This document shows, piece after piece, positions 51,617 through 63,643 of a stretch of 64,000 nucleotides of DNA (the first letter of the stretch is position 1; each line of letters opens with the position of its first letter). The DNA lies in assembly GCF_019456655.1 (NCBI RefSeq), contig NZ_CP080332.1:3348001-3412000 (forward strand). Reading direction: 5' to 3'. The translations under genes were made by a program, and so were the position numbers. Source of the stretch: Mycolicibacterium diernhoferi. GTDB lineage: Bacteria > Actinomycetota > Actinomycetes > Mycobacteriales > Mycobacteriaceae. The notes below the pieces were generated by a model. The model searched no databases. It was given only the letters and a program-made list of their open reading frames with translations, and had not been told where the DNA came from.

Positions 51617-52567
51617 GTGTCCGCGCTGGCCTTCTGCATCGTGGCGCTGGTGCTGGTCGGCCCGGTGCCCGCGCTTCTCGCTCGCGCGTCATGGCCGCTG
51701 CGGGCGCCCCGCGCGGCCATCGTGCTCTGGCAGGCGATCGCACTGGCAGCCGTCCTCTCGGCGTTCTCCGCAGGCATCGCCATCGCCAGCCGGCTGTTCG
51801 TGCCCGGCCCGGACGGCCGCCCCACCGCCACCCTGACCAGCGAAATCGCCGTCCTCGGCTGGCCGCTGTGGACGCTCTACGTCATCGTCTTCGCGCTCAC
51901 ACTGATGATCGGCGCCCGGCTGATCGTGGCCGTCCTGCAGGTCGCCGTGGCCACCCGCCGACGGCGCGCCCGCCACCGGATGGTCGTCGACCTGGTCGGC
52001 ATGTCGCGCGACGCGGTCCCGACTCCGGTCCGGCGCCCCAGCGGTCTGCGGATCCTGGGCGTCGCCCAGCCGATGGCCTACTGCCTGCCCGGCGTCCGCA
52101 GCAGCCGGGTCGTGGTCAGCGAGGGAGCCCTCACCACGCTGTCCGAGGCCGAGATCGCGGCCATCCTCACCCATGAGCATGCCCACCTGCGCGCCCGGCA
52201 CGACCTTGTGCTGGAGATGTTCACCACCGTCCATACCGCGTTTCCCCGGTTCGTCCGCAGCGGCAGCGCGCTCGACGCCGTCCGCCTGCTGATCGAGCTG
52301 CTCGCCGACGACGCCGCGGTCCGGGTCGCCGGTCCGACCCCGCTGGCCCGCGCCTTGGTCGCCTGCGCCGGCGGGCACACTCCGTCGGGCGCATTGGCCG
52401 CCGGCGGGCCGACAACCGTGGTGCGGGTGCAACGCCTGTGTGGCGAAGGCAATAGTCTTTCCCTGGCAGTGGCGGCCTACACCGCCGCCGCCGCGATCCT
52501 GGTAGTCCCCACGGTGGCCCTGGCAGTTCCCTGGCTCACCGAGTTGCACCGCTTGTTCAGTCATTAG
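51617..52567 (+). CDS. blaR: M56 family (BlaR1-like) membrane metallopeptidase
   Basis: A 316-residue membrane protein matching Rv1845c in length. Three N-terminal hydrophobic helices, the zinc motif H186-E-H-A-H190 in the cytoplasmic part, a second E-L-L-A-D-D motif and a C-terminal helix. There is no penicillin-binding sensor domain, unlike staphylococcal BlaR1. It probably cleaves BlaI after a membrane signal. It starts 14 bp after blaI. Confidence 0.9.
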   Translation: MSALAFCIVALVLVGPVPALLARASWPLRAPRAAIVLWQAIALAAVLSAFSAGIAIASRLFVPGPDGRPTATLTSEIAVLGWPLWTLYVIVFALTLMIGARLIVAVLQVAVATRRRRARHRMVVDLVGMSRDAVPTPVRRPSGLRILGVAQPMAYCLPGVRSSRVVVSEGALTTLSEAEIAAILTHEHAHLRARHDLVLEMFTTVHTAFPRFVRSGSALDAVRLLIELLADDAAVRVAGPTPLARALVACAGGHTPSGALAAGGPTTVVRVQRLCGEGNSLSLAVAAYTAAAAILVVPTVALAVPWLTELHRLFSH

Positions 52568-52627
52568 GGCTGATGCCCTGAGCCGGCGGCGATTAACCCG
52601 ACGTCTGACGATTCGAAAGGCTCCCGC

Positions 52628-54082
52628 ATGACCAATTCGGGCAATACCGGCAAGGCACAGATCGGGGTCACCGGCCTCGCGGTCATGGGGTCCAACATCG
52701 CGCGGAACTTCGCCCGGCACGGTTACACCGTTGCGCTGCACAATCGCTCGGTGGCCAAGACCGACGCGCTGCTGGCCGAGCACGGCTCCGAGGGCAACTT
52801 CATCCGCAGCGAGACCATCGCCGAGTTCCTGGACGCGCTGGAGAAGCCGCGCCGGGTGCTGATCATGGTGAAGGCCGGGGACCCGACCGACGCCGTCATC
52901 AACGAACTCGCCGACGCAATGGACGAAGGCGACATCATCATCGACGGCGGCAACGCCCTCTACACCGACACCATCCGCCGGGAGAAGGCGATCCGCGAAC
53001 GCGGCCTGCACTTCGTCGGCGCCGGCATCTCCGGTGGCGAGGAGGGCGCGCTCAACGGCCCGTCGATCATGCCCGGCGGCCCCGCCGAGTCCTATAAGTC
53101 CCTCGGCCCGCTGCTCGAAGAGATCTCCGCGCACGTCGACGGCGTGCCCTGCTGCACCCACATCGGGCCCGACGGCGCCGGACACTTCGTCAAGATGGTG
53201 CACAACGGCATCGAGTACTCCGACATGCAGCTCATCGGCGAGGCCTACCAACTGCTGCGCGACGCCCTCGGCCTGGACGCCGGCCAGATCGCCGACGTGT
53301 TCACCGAGTGGAACGCCGGTGACCTGGACAGCTACCTGGTCGAGATCACCGCCGAGGTGCTGCGCCAGGTCGACGCCAAGACCGGCAAGCCGCTGGTCGA
53401 CGTCATCGTCGACGAGGCCGAACAGAAGGGCACCGGCCGCTGGACGGTCAAGTCCGCGCTCGACCTGGGTGTCCCGGTGACCGGCATCGCCGAGGCGGTG
53501 TTCGCCCGCGCGCTGTCCGGCTCGGTCGCCCAGCGCAAGGCCACCACCGGCCTGGCCTCCGGCCGGCTCGGCGACAAGCCAACGGATGCAAAGGCTTTCA
53601 TCGAGGATGTACGCAAGGCGCTGTACGCCTCGAAGATCATCGCCTACGCGCAGGGCTTCAACCAGATCCAGGCCGGCTCGGCCGAGTACGACTGGAACGT
53701 CGCCCCCGGCGACCTCGCCACCATCTGGCGCGGCGGCTGCATCATCCGGGCCAAGTTCCTCAACCGGATCAAGGAAGCCTTCGACGCGGAACCCGATCTG
53801 GCCACCCTGATCGCCGCGCCGTACTTCCGCGACGCGGTCGAGTCCGGGGTGGACGGCTGGCGCCGGGTCGTGGTGACCGCCACCGAACTCGGTATCCCGG
53901 TGCCCGGGTTCTCGTCCTCGCTGTCCTACTACGACGCGCTGCGCACCGAGCGGCTGCCCGCCGCTCTCACCCAGGGTCTGCGGGACTTCTTCGGGGCGCA
54001 CACCTACGGCCGCATCGACACCCCCGGCGGGCAGAAGTTCCACACCCTGTGGAGCGGCGACCGCAGCGAGGTCGAGGCCTAG
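52628..54082 (+). CDS. gnd: 6-phosphogluconate dehydrogenase, decarboxylating
   Basis: A 484-residue 6PGDH. Nucleotide motif G-L-A-V-M-G-S-N-I-A-R-N, H-N-R-S (NADP type), G-G-N-A-L-Y, the substrate loop G-A-G-I-S-G-G-E-E-G-A-L-N-G-P-S, catalytic K-M-V-H-N-G-I-E-Y, and the C-terminal Y-Y-D-A-L-R-T-E-R-L-P. It converts 6-phosphogluconate to ribulose-5-phosphate with NADPH formation. Corresponds to M. tuberculosis gnd1. Confidence 0.97.
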   Translation: MTNSGNTGKAQIGVTGLAVMGSNIARNFARHGYTVALHNRSVAKTDALLAEHGSEGNFIRSETIAEFLDALEKPRRVLIMVKAGDPTDAVINELADAMDEGDIIIDGGNALYTDTIRREKAIRERGLHFVGAGISGGEEGALNGPSIMPGGPAESYKSLGPLLEEISAHVDGVPCCTHIGPDGAGHFVKMVHNGIEYSDMQLIGEAYQLLRDALGLDAGQIADVFTEWNAGDLDSYLVEITAEVLRQVDAKTGKPLVDVIVDEAEQKGTGRWTVKSALDLGVPVTGIAEAVFARALSGSVAQRKATTGLASGRLGDKPTDAKAFIEDVRKALYASKIIAYAQGFNQIQAGSAEYDWNVAPGDLATIWRGGCIIRAKFLNRIKEAFDAEPDLATLIAAPYFRDAVESGVDGWRRVVVTATELGIPVPGFSSSLSYYDALRTERLPAALTQGLRDFFGAHTYGRIDTPGGQKFHTLWSGDRSEVEA

Positions 54083-54102
54083 CCTCCGGAGCCCGTTCGC
54101 GA

Positions 54103-54160
54103 TGTCACCCTGACAGCGGAACCACGTACATGTGTCCATGACGGTGCTGTCAGGGTGACA
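54103..54160. promoter_or_regulatory. Paired palindromic operator between gnd and guaB1
   Basis: TGTCA-CCC-TGACA (54103-54115) and TGTCA-GGG-TGACA (54148-54160), with centres 45 bp apart. Each is a perfect 5-bp dyad and together they form a 15-bp inverted repeat. The second lies 36 bp before the guaB1 ATG next to a TAGACT -10 (54182-54187), so it is better explained as a regulator-binding pair than a terminator. Confidence 0.6.
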
Positions 54161-54192
54161 TTGCGCTGCGCACACCCCCACTAGACTCGTAG

Positions 54193-55632
<1,440 letters not shown>

Positions 55633-55691
55633 CGGTCACACCGCGCGGCACGGCCGCGGGCTCCCCCGGCCAGCACCGCCACATCCCGCCC

Positions 55692-55736
55692 GCAAAGCCG
55701 CTACAACACCCTGCGGCAAAGCCGCTACGATATAGC
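55692..55736 (+). promoter_or_regulatory. Promoter with 13-bp direct repeats upstream of CBS operon
   Basis: GCAAAGCCGCTAC occurs at 55692-55704 and 55716-55728 (period 24), followed at once by a TATAGC -10-like hexamer (55731-55736). The repeats cover the -35 region and could be an activator or repressor site for the two CNNM/CorC-type genes downstream. Confidence 0.5.
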
Positions 55737-55778
55737 GCATCAACGACGCATCGCGTCGCCCGAACAGAAAGGAATCCC

Positions 55779-55921
55779 GTGCCACAGGCACCCGTGGAAG
55801 CCCACGGATCAACGTCGGGCTTCGGGATTCCGGCCGGGTCCCCCAGCTCGGAACCCTCCGACGCCGAGCCGTCCAGTAGGCGGCCGGGCGCCCGGCCCGG
55901 CAGCCATCCGGTGAGGTGGCG

Positions 55922-55925
<4 letters not shown>
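55779..55925 (+). CDS. Candidate 48-residue small protein upstream of the CNNM/CorC-type gene
   Basis: A 48-codon frame from GTG 55779 with a good AGAAAGGA, ending in an ATGA overlap with the next gene's ATG at 55922. The peptide is hydrophilic, rich in Ser/Pro and ends [14 protein letters not shown]. Third codon positions are mostly G or C. The coupled overlap and ribosome site suggest a real leader peptide or small protein that sets translation of the membrane protein. No homologue is known to me; M. tuberculosis conservation needs checking. Confidence 0.45.
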
Positions 55926-57278
<1,353 letters not shown>

Positions 57279-57289
<11 letters not shown>

Positions 57290-58331
57290 TCTGTTGGCGG
57301 TCGCCCTGACCGTCCTGCTGCTCGGGGCCAACGCGTTCTTCGTCGGCGCGGAATTCGCGCTGATCTCCGCCCGCCGGGACCGCCTCGAAGCGCTCGCCGA
57401 ACAGGGCAAGAAACGCGCGGTCACGGTGATGCGCGCGGCGGAGCACCTGTCGCTGATGCTGGCCGGCGCGCAACTGGGCATCACCATCTGTTCGATCCTG
57501 CTGGGCCGGGTCGGTGAGCCCGCTGTTGCGCACCTGCTGGAGAAACCGTTCGCGCTGCTCGGGGTCGGCGATGCGGTGCTGCACACCGTGTCGTTCATCG
57601 TCGCGCTCGCGGTCGTGGTGACCCTGCACGTGCTGCTGGGCGAGATGGTGCCCAAGAACATCGCCATCGCCGGCCCGGAGACCACCGCGATGCTGCTGGT
57701 CCCGCCGTACCTGGTGTACATCCGCGCGGTCCGCCCGCTCATCGCGTTCTACAACTGGGCCGCCAACTCCACCCTGCGGGCGTTGCGGGTGGAACCCAAG
57801 GACGAGCTCGACATCACGGTGTCGACCGTCGAACTGTCCGAGATGATCGCCGAATCGCTGTCGGAGGGCCTGCTCGACCGCGAGGAGCACACCCGGCTGA
57901 CCCGGGCCCTGCAGATCCGTGATCGCACGGTGGCCGACCTGGCGATCCCGTTGGACCAGATCCGCGCCGTCCCGGCCTCGGTGGACGGGTCCGGCCCGAC
58001 CCTGGCCGCGGTCGAGCAGGCGCTGTCCGAGACCGGGTATTCCCGGTTCCCGGTGACCGACGCCGGCGGTGCCTACATCGGGTATCTGCACATCAAGGAC
58101 GTTCTCGAGGTGATCGACGAGTCGCCGACCGTGCTGGACGCGGCGATAGTGCGGCCCCTGATCCGGCTATCGTCCACCCTGCCGCTGCCCGACGCGTTGA
58201 CCCGGTTGCGGCGCAACAAGAGTCACCTGGCCCTGGTGACCGACGGCGGGTCGGTCACCGCGATGGTGACCCTGGAGGATCTGGTGGAGGACCTGGTCGG
58301 CACGGTGCGCGACGGGACGCACCGGATCTGA
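57279..58331 (+). CDS. CNNM/HlyC-CorC family membrane protein with CBS domains
   Basis: A 350-residue paralogue of the previous protein (counterpart of Rv1841c), overlapping it by 11 bp. CNNM domain with [16 protein letters not shown] and L-L-G-E-M-V-P-K-N, then a CBS pair ending [11 protein letters not shown]. It lacks the CorC_HlyC C-terminal domain. The two probably form a heteromeric membrane complex. Confidence 0.9.
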
Positions 58332-59233
58332 TGACGGCGCCGTCGGTGTCGGTGCTCGGGCAGGCGCAATGGTCGGCCCGCGAGTCCGCACACCAGCAGC
58401 GGGTGGCGGGTTTCCTCACCCCGCACCTGCAGCGGGCCCAGCGCGGCGAGGCCCACCCGGTGTGGGATTTCCTGTTCACCTACTACAGCCTGCGGCCCCG
58501 CCAGTTGCGTCGCTGGCACCCCGGCTTCGGGGTGGGTCTGCAGGGCCCGGACGCCGGGCGTTTCCTCACCCGCACCGGCTATCGGCGCACCGAGGACACG
58601 GTGACCGTGACGGCCGAACTGCTGGAGTCACGCCGCGATACGGTCACGTTCATCGCCGAACTGCTGGCCGGTACCGCGGACCGGCCCGCCCGTTTCAACT
58701 GTTTCGGGTTACACGAGTGGGCGATGGTGTACCGCGCACCCGCGGTGCGCCACGGCCAGGTGCCGCTGCGGCTCGGATCCGCGGGCACCGATGCCGTCGT
58801 CGACTCGATGCCGCTGCGGTGCAGCCACTTCGACGCGTTCCGGTTCTTCACGCCGTCGGCCGCCCCGCTCAACGCCGACCAGCTGCGCCGTGACACCCAG
58901 ACCCGGCACGAGCAGCCCGGCTGCATCCATGCCGGGATGGATCTCTACAAGTGGGCCTACAAGTTGGGGCCCTTGGTGCGCTCCGAGCTGGTGATGGACT
59001 GCCTGGAGCTGGCCGCCGAGGCCCGCGCGATCGACATGCGGGCCAGCCCGTACAATTTGACCGCCTACGGTTTCGCTCCGATCACCATCGAGACGGCCGA
59101 CGGCCGCGCGGAATATGTGCGGGCCCAACAGGGCCTCGCCAGACGTGCCGCACCGCTACGAGCGGAGCTGGCGCGGCATTGTGAGTATCTTCTTCGCTCC
59201 CGGCGGACAGCTCAGGCACCAAGTCATGGCTAG
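58331..59233 (+). CDS. Conserved actinobacterial protein, often labelled 3-methyladenine DNA glycosylase
   Basis: A 300-residue soluble protein with Y-Y-S-L-R-P-R-Q-L-R-R-W-H-P-G-F-G and F-N-C-F-G-L-H-E-W-A-M-V-Y motifs shared by an actinobacterial family commonly called 3-methyladenine DNA glycosylase; I see no glycosylase active-site pattern, so the label is doubtful. Many conserved Trp, His and Cys suggest an enzyme. It is TGATG-coupled to the CBS gene, so it belongs to that operon. Confidence 0.6.
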   Translation: MTAPSVSVLGQAQWSARESAHQQRVAGFLTPHLQRAQRGEAHPVWDFLFTYYSLRPRQLRRWHPGFGVGLQGPDAGRFLTRTGYRRTEDTVTVTAELLESRRDTVTFIAELLAGTADRPARFNCFGLHEWAMVYRAPAVRHGQVPLRLGSAGTDAVVDSMPLRCSHFDAFRFFTPSAAPLNADQLRRDTQTRHEQPGCIHAGMDLYKWAYKLGPLVRSELVMDCLELAAEARAIDMRASPYNLTAYGFAPITIETADGRAEYVRAQQGLARRAAPLRAELARHCEYLLRSRRTAQAPSHG

Positions 59234-59274
59234 TTACCGATGGGTAAACTAGATCGACAGCTATGGGAGGAAAC

Positions 59275-61503
59275 ATGACCGAGCGCGTTACGGTGGGCAA
59301 CCTGCGGGTCGCCAAGGTGCTGCACGACTTCATCACGACCGAAGCGTTGCCCGGCACCGGCCTGGACCCCGACAGCTTCTGGGCAGGCGTGGACAAGGTC
59401 GTCACCGACCTCACCCCACAGAATCAGGAACTGCTGGCCCGCCGCGACGAGCTGCAGGCCCAGATCGACCGCTGGCACCGGGCGCGGGTCATCGGCCCCC
59501 TGGACGCGGACGAATACAAGCAGTTCCTGACCGACATCGGCTACCTGGCCCCCGAGCCCGCCGACTTCACCATCACCACCTCCGGCGTCGATGACGAGAT
59601 CACCAGCACCGCGGGCCCGCAGCTGGTGGTGCCGATCCTCAATGCCCGCTTCGCCCTGAACGCCGCCAACGCGCGCTGGGGATCGCTGTATGACGCGCTG
59701 TACGGCACCGACGTGATCTCCGAAGCGGACGGCGCGGAGAAGGGCACCGGCTACAACCGGGTGCGCGGCGACAAGGTCATCGCCTACGCCCGCAACTTCC
59801 TCGACGAGGCGGTGCCGCTGGCGTCGGGATCCTGGGCCGACGTCACCGAGATCAAGATCTCCGACGGCGCGCTGACCTTGAGCGTTGACTCCTCGGGGGA
59901 GCCCTCGTCGGCGCGTCTGGCCGATCCGAGCGCCTTCGTCGGTTACACCGGCGAGCTCGGCGACTCCGCCTGGTCGGTGCTGCTCAAGCACAACGGCCTG
60001 CACATCGAGATCCTCATCGACCCCGAGTCGCCCATCGGCTCGACCGACAAGGCCGGCGTCAAGGACGTCGTGCTGGAGTCCGCGATCACCACGATCATGG
60101 ACTTCGAGGACTCGGTTGCCGCGGTCGATGCCGAAGACAAGGTGCTCGGCTACCGCAACTGGCTGGGGCTCAACCGCGGCGACCTCTCCGAAGAGGTTGC
60201 CAAGGGCGGCAAGTCGTTCACCCGGGTGCTCAGCCCGGACCGCACCTTCACCCGCCCAGACGGCGAGGGTGAGTTGACACTGCCCGGCCGCAGTCTGCTG
60301 TTCGTCCGCAACGTGGGCCACCTGATGACCAACGACGCCATCGTTTTCAGCGCCGACGGTGAGGACGGCCCGGAGGTCCCCGAGGGCATCCAGGACGCCC
60401 TGTTCACCTCGCTGATCGCCATGCACGGCCTCAAGACCGGCGCCGACAACGACGGCGCGAACGGCCCCTACGCCAACAGCCGCACCGGCTCGGTCTACAT
60501 CGTGAAGCCCAAGATGCACGGCCCCGACGAGGTCGCGTTCACCTGCGAGCTGTTCAGCCGGGTCGAGGACGTCCTCGGCCTGCCGCAGGGCACCCTCAAG
60601 GTCGGCATCATGGACGAGGAACGGCGCACCACGCTCAACCTCAAGGCGTGCATCAAGGCCGCCGCCGACCGCGTCGTGTTCATCAACACCGGCTTCCTGG
60701 ACCGCACCGGCGACGAGATCCACACGTCGATGGAGGCCGGCCCGATGATCCGCAAGGGCGCCATGAAGAGCCAGCCCTGGATCAAGGCCTACGAGGACGC
60801 CAACGTCGACATCGGCCTGGCCGCCGGGCTGTCCGGGCGCGCCCAGATCGGTAAGGGCATGTGGGCGATGACCGACCTGATGGCCGACATGGTCGAGCAG
60901 AAGATCGGCCAGCCACGCGCCGGCGCCACCACCGCGTGGGTGCCCTCGCCGACCGCCGCCACCCTGCACGCCATGCACTACCACCAGGTCGACGTGTACG
61001 CGGTGCAGGCCGAGCTGGCCGGCAAGCAGCGGTACCGCCTCGAGGATCTGCTGACCATTCCGCTGGCCGGCGAACTGGCCTGGTCGCCCGACGAGATCCA
61101 CGAAGAGGTCGACAACAACTGCCAGTCCATCCTGGGCTACGTGGTGCGCTGGGTCGACGCCGGTGTCGGCTGCTCGAAGGTGCCCGACATCCACAACGTC
61201 GCCCTGATGGAGGACCGCGCCACGCTGCGCATCTCCAGTCAGCTGCTGGCCAACTGGCTGCACCACGGCGTCATCACCGAAGGCGATGTGAAGGCCAGCC
61301 TGCGCCGGATGGCCGCGATCGTCGACCAGCAGAACGCCGGTGACGCCGACTACCTGCCGATGGCCACCGACCCGGAGGCCAGCATCGCGTTCCAGGCCGC
61401 CCAGGAGCTGATCCTGTCCGGCGCCCAGCAGCCCAGCGGATACACCGAGCCGATCCTGCATCGGCGTCGGCGGGAGTTCAAGGCGCGCGCCGCAAGCCAG
61501 TGA
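59275..61503 (+). CDS. glcB: Malate synthase G
   Basis: A 742-residue malate synthase G, one residue longer than the M. tuberculosis GlcB. ATG 59275 follows GGGAGG by 4 bp. Family segments: [19 protein letters not shown], the long insertion domain, [19 protein letters not shown], and the C-terminal [19 protein letters not shown]. It condenses glyoxylate with acetyl-CoA for growth on fatty acids or C2 units, which suits a lipid-degrading organism. Cytosolic, sometimes exported in mycobacteria. Confidence 0.98.
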   Translation: MTERVTVGNLRVAKVLHDFITTEALPGTGLDPDSFWAGVDKVVTDLTPQNQELLARRDELQAQIDRWHRARVIGPLDADEYKQFLTDIGYLAPEPADFTITTSGVDDEITSTAGPQLVVPILNARFALNAANARWGSLYDALYGTDVISEADGAEKGTGYNRVRGDKVIAYARNFLDEAVPLASGSWADVTEIKISDGALTLSVDSSGEPSSARLADPSAFVGYTGELGDSAWSVLLKHNGLHIEILIDPESPIGSTDKAGVKDVVLESAITTIMDFEDSVAAVDAEDKVLGYRNWLGLNRGDLSEEVAKGGKSFTRVLSPDRTFTRPDGEGELTLPGRSLLFVRNVGHLMTNDAIVFSADGEDGPEVPEGIQDALFTSLIAMHGLKTGADNDGANGPYANSRTGSVYIVKPKMHGPDEVAFTCELFSRVEDVLGLPQGTLKVGIMDEERRTTLNLKACIKAAADRVVFINTGFLDRTGDEIHTSMEAGPMIRKGAMKSQPWIKAYEDANVDIGLAAGLSGRAQIGKGMWAMTDLMADMVEQKIGQPRAGATTAWVPSPTAATLHAMHYHQVDVYAVQAELAGKQRYRLEDLLTIPLAGELAWSPDEIHEEVDNNCQSILGYVVRWVDAGVGCSKVPDIHNVALMEDRATLRISSQLLANWLHHGVITEGDVKASLRRMAAIVDQQNAGDADYLPMATDPEASIAFQAAQELILSGAQQPSGYTEPILHRRRREFKARAASQ

Positions 61504-61549
61504 CTAGACTTCGGCGGGGCATGCGACACGACGAGCTAAGAGGGTAGGG

Positions 61550-63637
61550 ATGGGCAGGCACAGCATTCCCGACCCAGACGACGCCGACGACCGGGGCGGG
61601 AACGGAACCGAGCCGTACCGGCCCGAGCCCGATCGGGAGTCAGCGGCCGACCACGGGTCTACCACCGGCGATGAACCGGCCGGAGACAGCGCGTCGGAAT
61701 TCGGCGACTTCGGATACCAGACCGATGATTACCGTTCCGACGACGACTACCGCGCCGACGAATACGGGACCGACGACTACCGGGCCGACGACTACCGGGC
61801 CGACGACTACGACGAGCCGGCCCCGGCTCCGCGCGGCTTCCCAGCCGTGGCCGACGAGGACCAGCCGACCCAGGCGTTCTCGGTCACCGGCCGTCAGCGC
61901 GCCTTCGACAACGGCGAGTGGACCGGTTCGCACCGCGCGGTGACGACCGGTCGCCGCAAGGTCAGCCCGCTGGTCATCGCCGCCTTGGTCACCGTGGTCG
62001 TCGTGGTCGGCGCGGTGATCCTGTGGCGCTTCTTCGGTGACGCGCTGTCCAACCGCAGTCAGGCCTCCGCCGATCGCTGCGTCGAGGGCGAGATGACCGT
62101 CTCGGTGATCGCCGACCCGGCGATCGCCGATCACGTGACGACGCTGGCCGAGCAGTACAGCAAGGACGCCGATCCGGTCGGTGACCGCTGCGTGAAGGTC
62201 GCGGTCCAGGCTGCCGACTCCGCTGCGGTGATCAACGGATTCACCGAAACCTGGCCGGGGGATCTCGGTGAGCGGCCGGCGATGTGGATCCCGGCCAGCT
62301 CGGTCTCCGAGGCACGGCTGGAGTCCGTCGACGACAAGGCCATCATCGACAGCCGGCCGCTGGTCAGCACCCCTGTGGTGGTGGCCGCCCGGCCCGAGCT
62401 CAAAGAAGCGCTGGCCCAGCAGAACTGGTCGACGTTGCCGGGACTGCAGAGCAATCCTGCCGGGCTCGACGGGCTGAACCTGCCGGGCTGGGGCGGACTG
62501 CGCCTGGCGCTGCCGCTCACCGGCGACTCCGATGCCAGTTTCCTGGCCGCCGAAGCGGTGGCCGCGGCCTCCGCACCGGCCGGGGCCCCGCCGTCCGACG
62601 GCGCCGGGGCCGCGCAGCGGCTGTTCGGAGGCCAGCCCGAGTTGGCCGACACCGCGGCCGACACCGCGCTGGACACCCTGATCAACGCCGCCGACCCGGC
62701 GACCGCCCCGGTCCACGCCGTCGTCACCACCGAGCAGAAACTGGTCCAGCGGGCCGCCGACCTGCCGGACGCCGGTGCGAAGCTCAGCGCGTGGATTCCG
62801 CCGGGACCGGCCGCCGTCGCCGATTTCCCCGGGGTGCTGCTCAGCGGCGACTGGTTGTCCAAGGAACAGGTCAGCGCGGCCAGCGAGTTCGACCGCTACC
62901 TGCGTAAGCCCGAGCAACTCGCGAAGCTGGCCGAGGCCGGATTCCGGGCCGAGGGCACAACCCCGCCGAGCAGCCCGGTCACCGATTTCCCGCAACTGGC
63001 GCAACGGCTGTCGTTCGGCGATGCCGCGTCCCGTGCCGCCCTGGCGACCCGGTTGACGGCGCCTGCCCGGGACGGCGCGGTCACCGTGGTGCTGAATCAG
63101 TCGATGCCCGTCGACGAGGGCGGCCGCAGCCGGCTGAGCAATGTGACCACCGCACTGAACGACCGGCTGCAGGTGCTGCCGCCGTCCACGTCGGTGGGGC
63201 TGTGGACGTTCGACGGGGTGGCCGGCCGCTCGGTGACCACCACCGGGCCGCTCGGCGACGATGCGCGGTCGGCGGCGCTCAGTTCCAGCCTGCAGGGGCA
63301 GACCGCATCCGGTGGCGGGGCGGTGTCGTTCACCACCCTGCGACTGGTCTACGGCGAGGCGGTGACGAACTTCCGTGAGGGCGTACCCAATTCGGTGCTG
63401 GTGATCACCTCCGGCCCGCACACCGACCGCAGCCTGGACGGCCCCGGGTTGGTGTCCTACATCCAGGGCGCGGTGGACGAGCAGCGCCCGGTCGCGGTGA
63501 ACGTCATCAACCTCGGTGACGACCCGGACCGCGCGACGTGGGAAGCCGTGGCCCAGGCCAGCGGCGGCGAGTACCGCAGCGTGCCGAACTCGGCGGACCC
63601 CGCGCTCGCCGACGCGGTGGCGGAACTGCTGGGTTAG
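61550..63637 (+). CDS. Membrane-anchored VWA/solute-binding-like protein
   Basis: A 695-residue protein, counterpart of M. tuberculosis Rv1836c. Residues 1-130 are acidic and disordered, with repeated D-D-Y-R-A units near 62-88; a single transmembrane helix lies near residues 141-165 (L-V-I-A-A-L-V-T-V-V-V-V-V). The outer part first looks like a periplasmic binding-protein fold and then, from about 500, a von Willebrand A domain (V-V-L-N-Q-S-M-P-V-D-E-G, V-G-L-W-T-F, V-L-V-I-T-S-G-P-H-T-D). The MIDAS D-x-S-x-S motif is changed to N-Q-S-M-P, so metal binding is uncertain. Possibly links envelope to a cytosolic partner. Confidence 0.82.
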   Translation: MGRHSIPDPDDADDRGGNGTEPYRPEPDRESAADHGSTTGDEPAGDSASEFGDFGYQTDDYRSDDDYRADEYGTDDYRADDYRADDYDEPAPAPRGFPAVADEDQPTQAFSVTGRQRAFDNGEWTGSHRAVTTGRRKVSPLVIAALVTVVVVVGAVILWRFFGDALSNRSQASADRCVEGEMTVSVIADPAIADHVTTLAEQYSKDADPVGDRCVKVAVQAADSAAVINGFTETWPGDLGERPAMWIPASSVSEARLESVDDKAIIDSRPLVSTPVVVAARPELKEALAQQNWSTLPGLQSNPAGLDGLNLPGWGGLRLALPLTGDSDASFLAAEAVAAASAPAGAPPSDGAGAAQRLFGGQPELADTAADTALDTLINAADPATAPVHAVVTTEQKLVQRAADLPDAGAKLSAWIPPGPAAVADFPGVLLSGDWLSKEQVSAASEFDRYLRKPEQLAKLAEAGFRAEGTTPPSSPVTDFPQLAQRLSFGDAASRAALATRLTAPARDGAVTVVLNQSMPVDEGGRSRLSNVTTALNDRLQVLPPSTSVGLWTFDGVAGRSVTTTGPLGDDARSAALSSSLQGQTASGGGAVSFTTLRLVYGEAVTNFREGVPNSVLVITSGPHTDRSLDGPGLVSYIQGAVDEQRPVAVNVINLGDDPDRATWEAVAQASGGEYRSVPNSADPALADAVAELLG
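61735..61815 (+). repeat. Degenerate 15-bp tandem repeat (D-D-Y-R-A)
   Basis: Units close to GACGACTACCGGGCC are repeated about five times in frame inside the acidic N-terminal region of the VWA-like protein; two adjacent units are identical. The number of copies may vary between strains. Confidence 0.75.
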
Positions 63638-63643
63638 TCGCAG

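Noticed and set aside
54102..54161. gnd-guaB1 inverted repeat as a simple terminator
   Set aside because: The loop is 30 nt and each arm is itself palindromic, which points to protein-binding sites.
51689..54181. Open leftward frame of about 830 codons opposite blaR and gnd
   Set aside because: Covers two well-supported genes on the other strand; its product shows no motifs.
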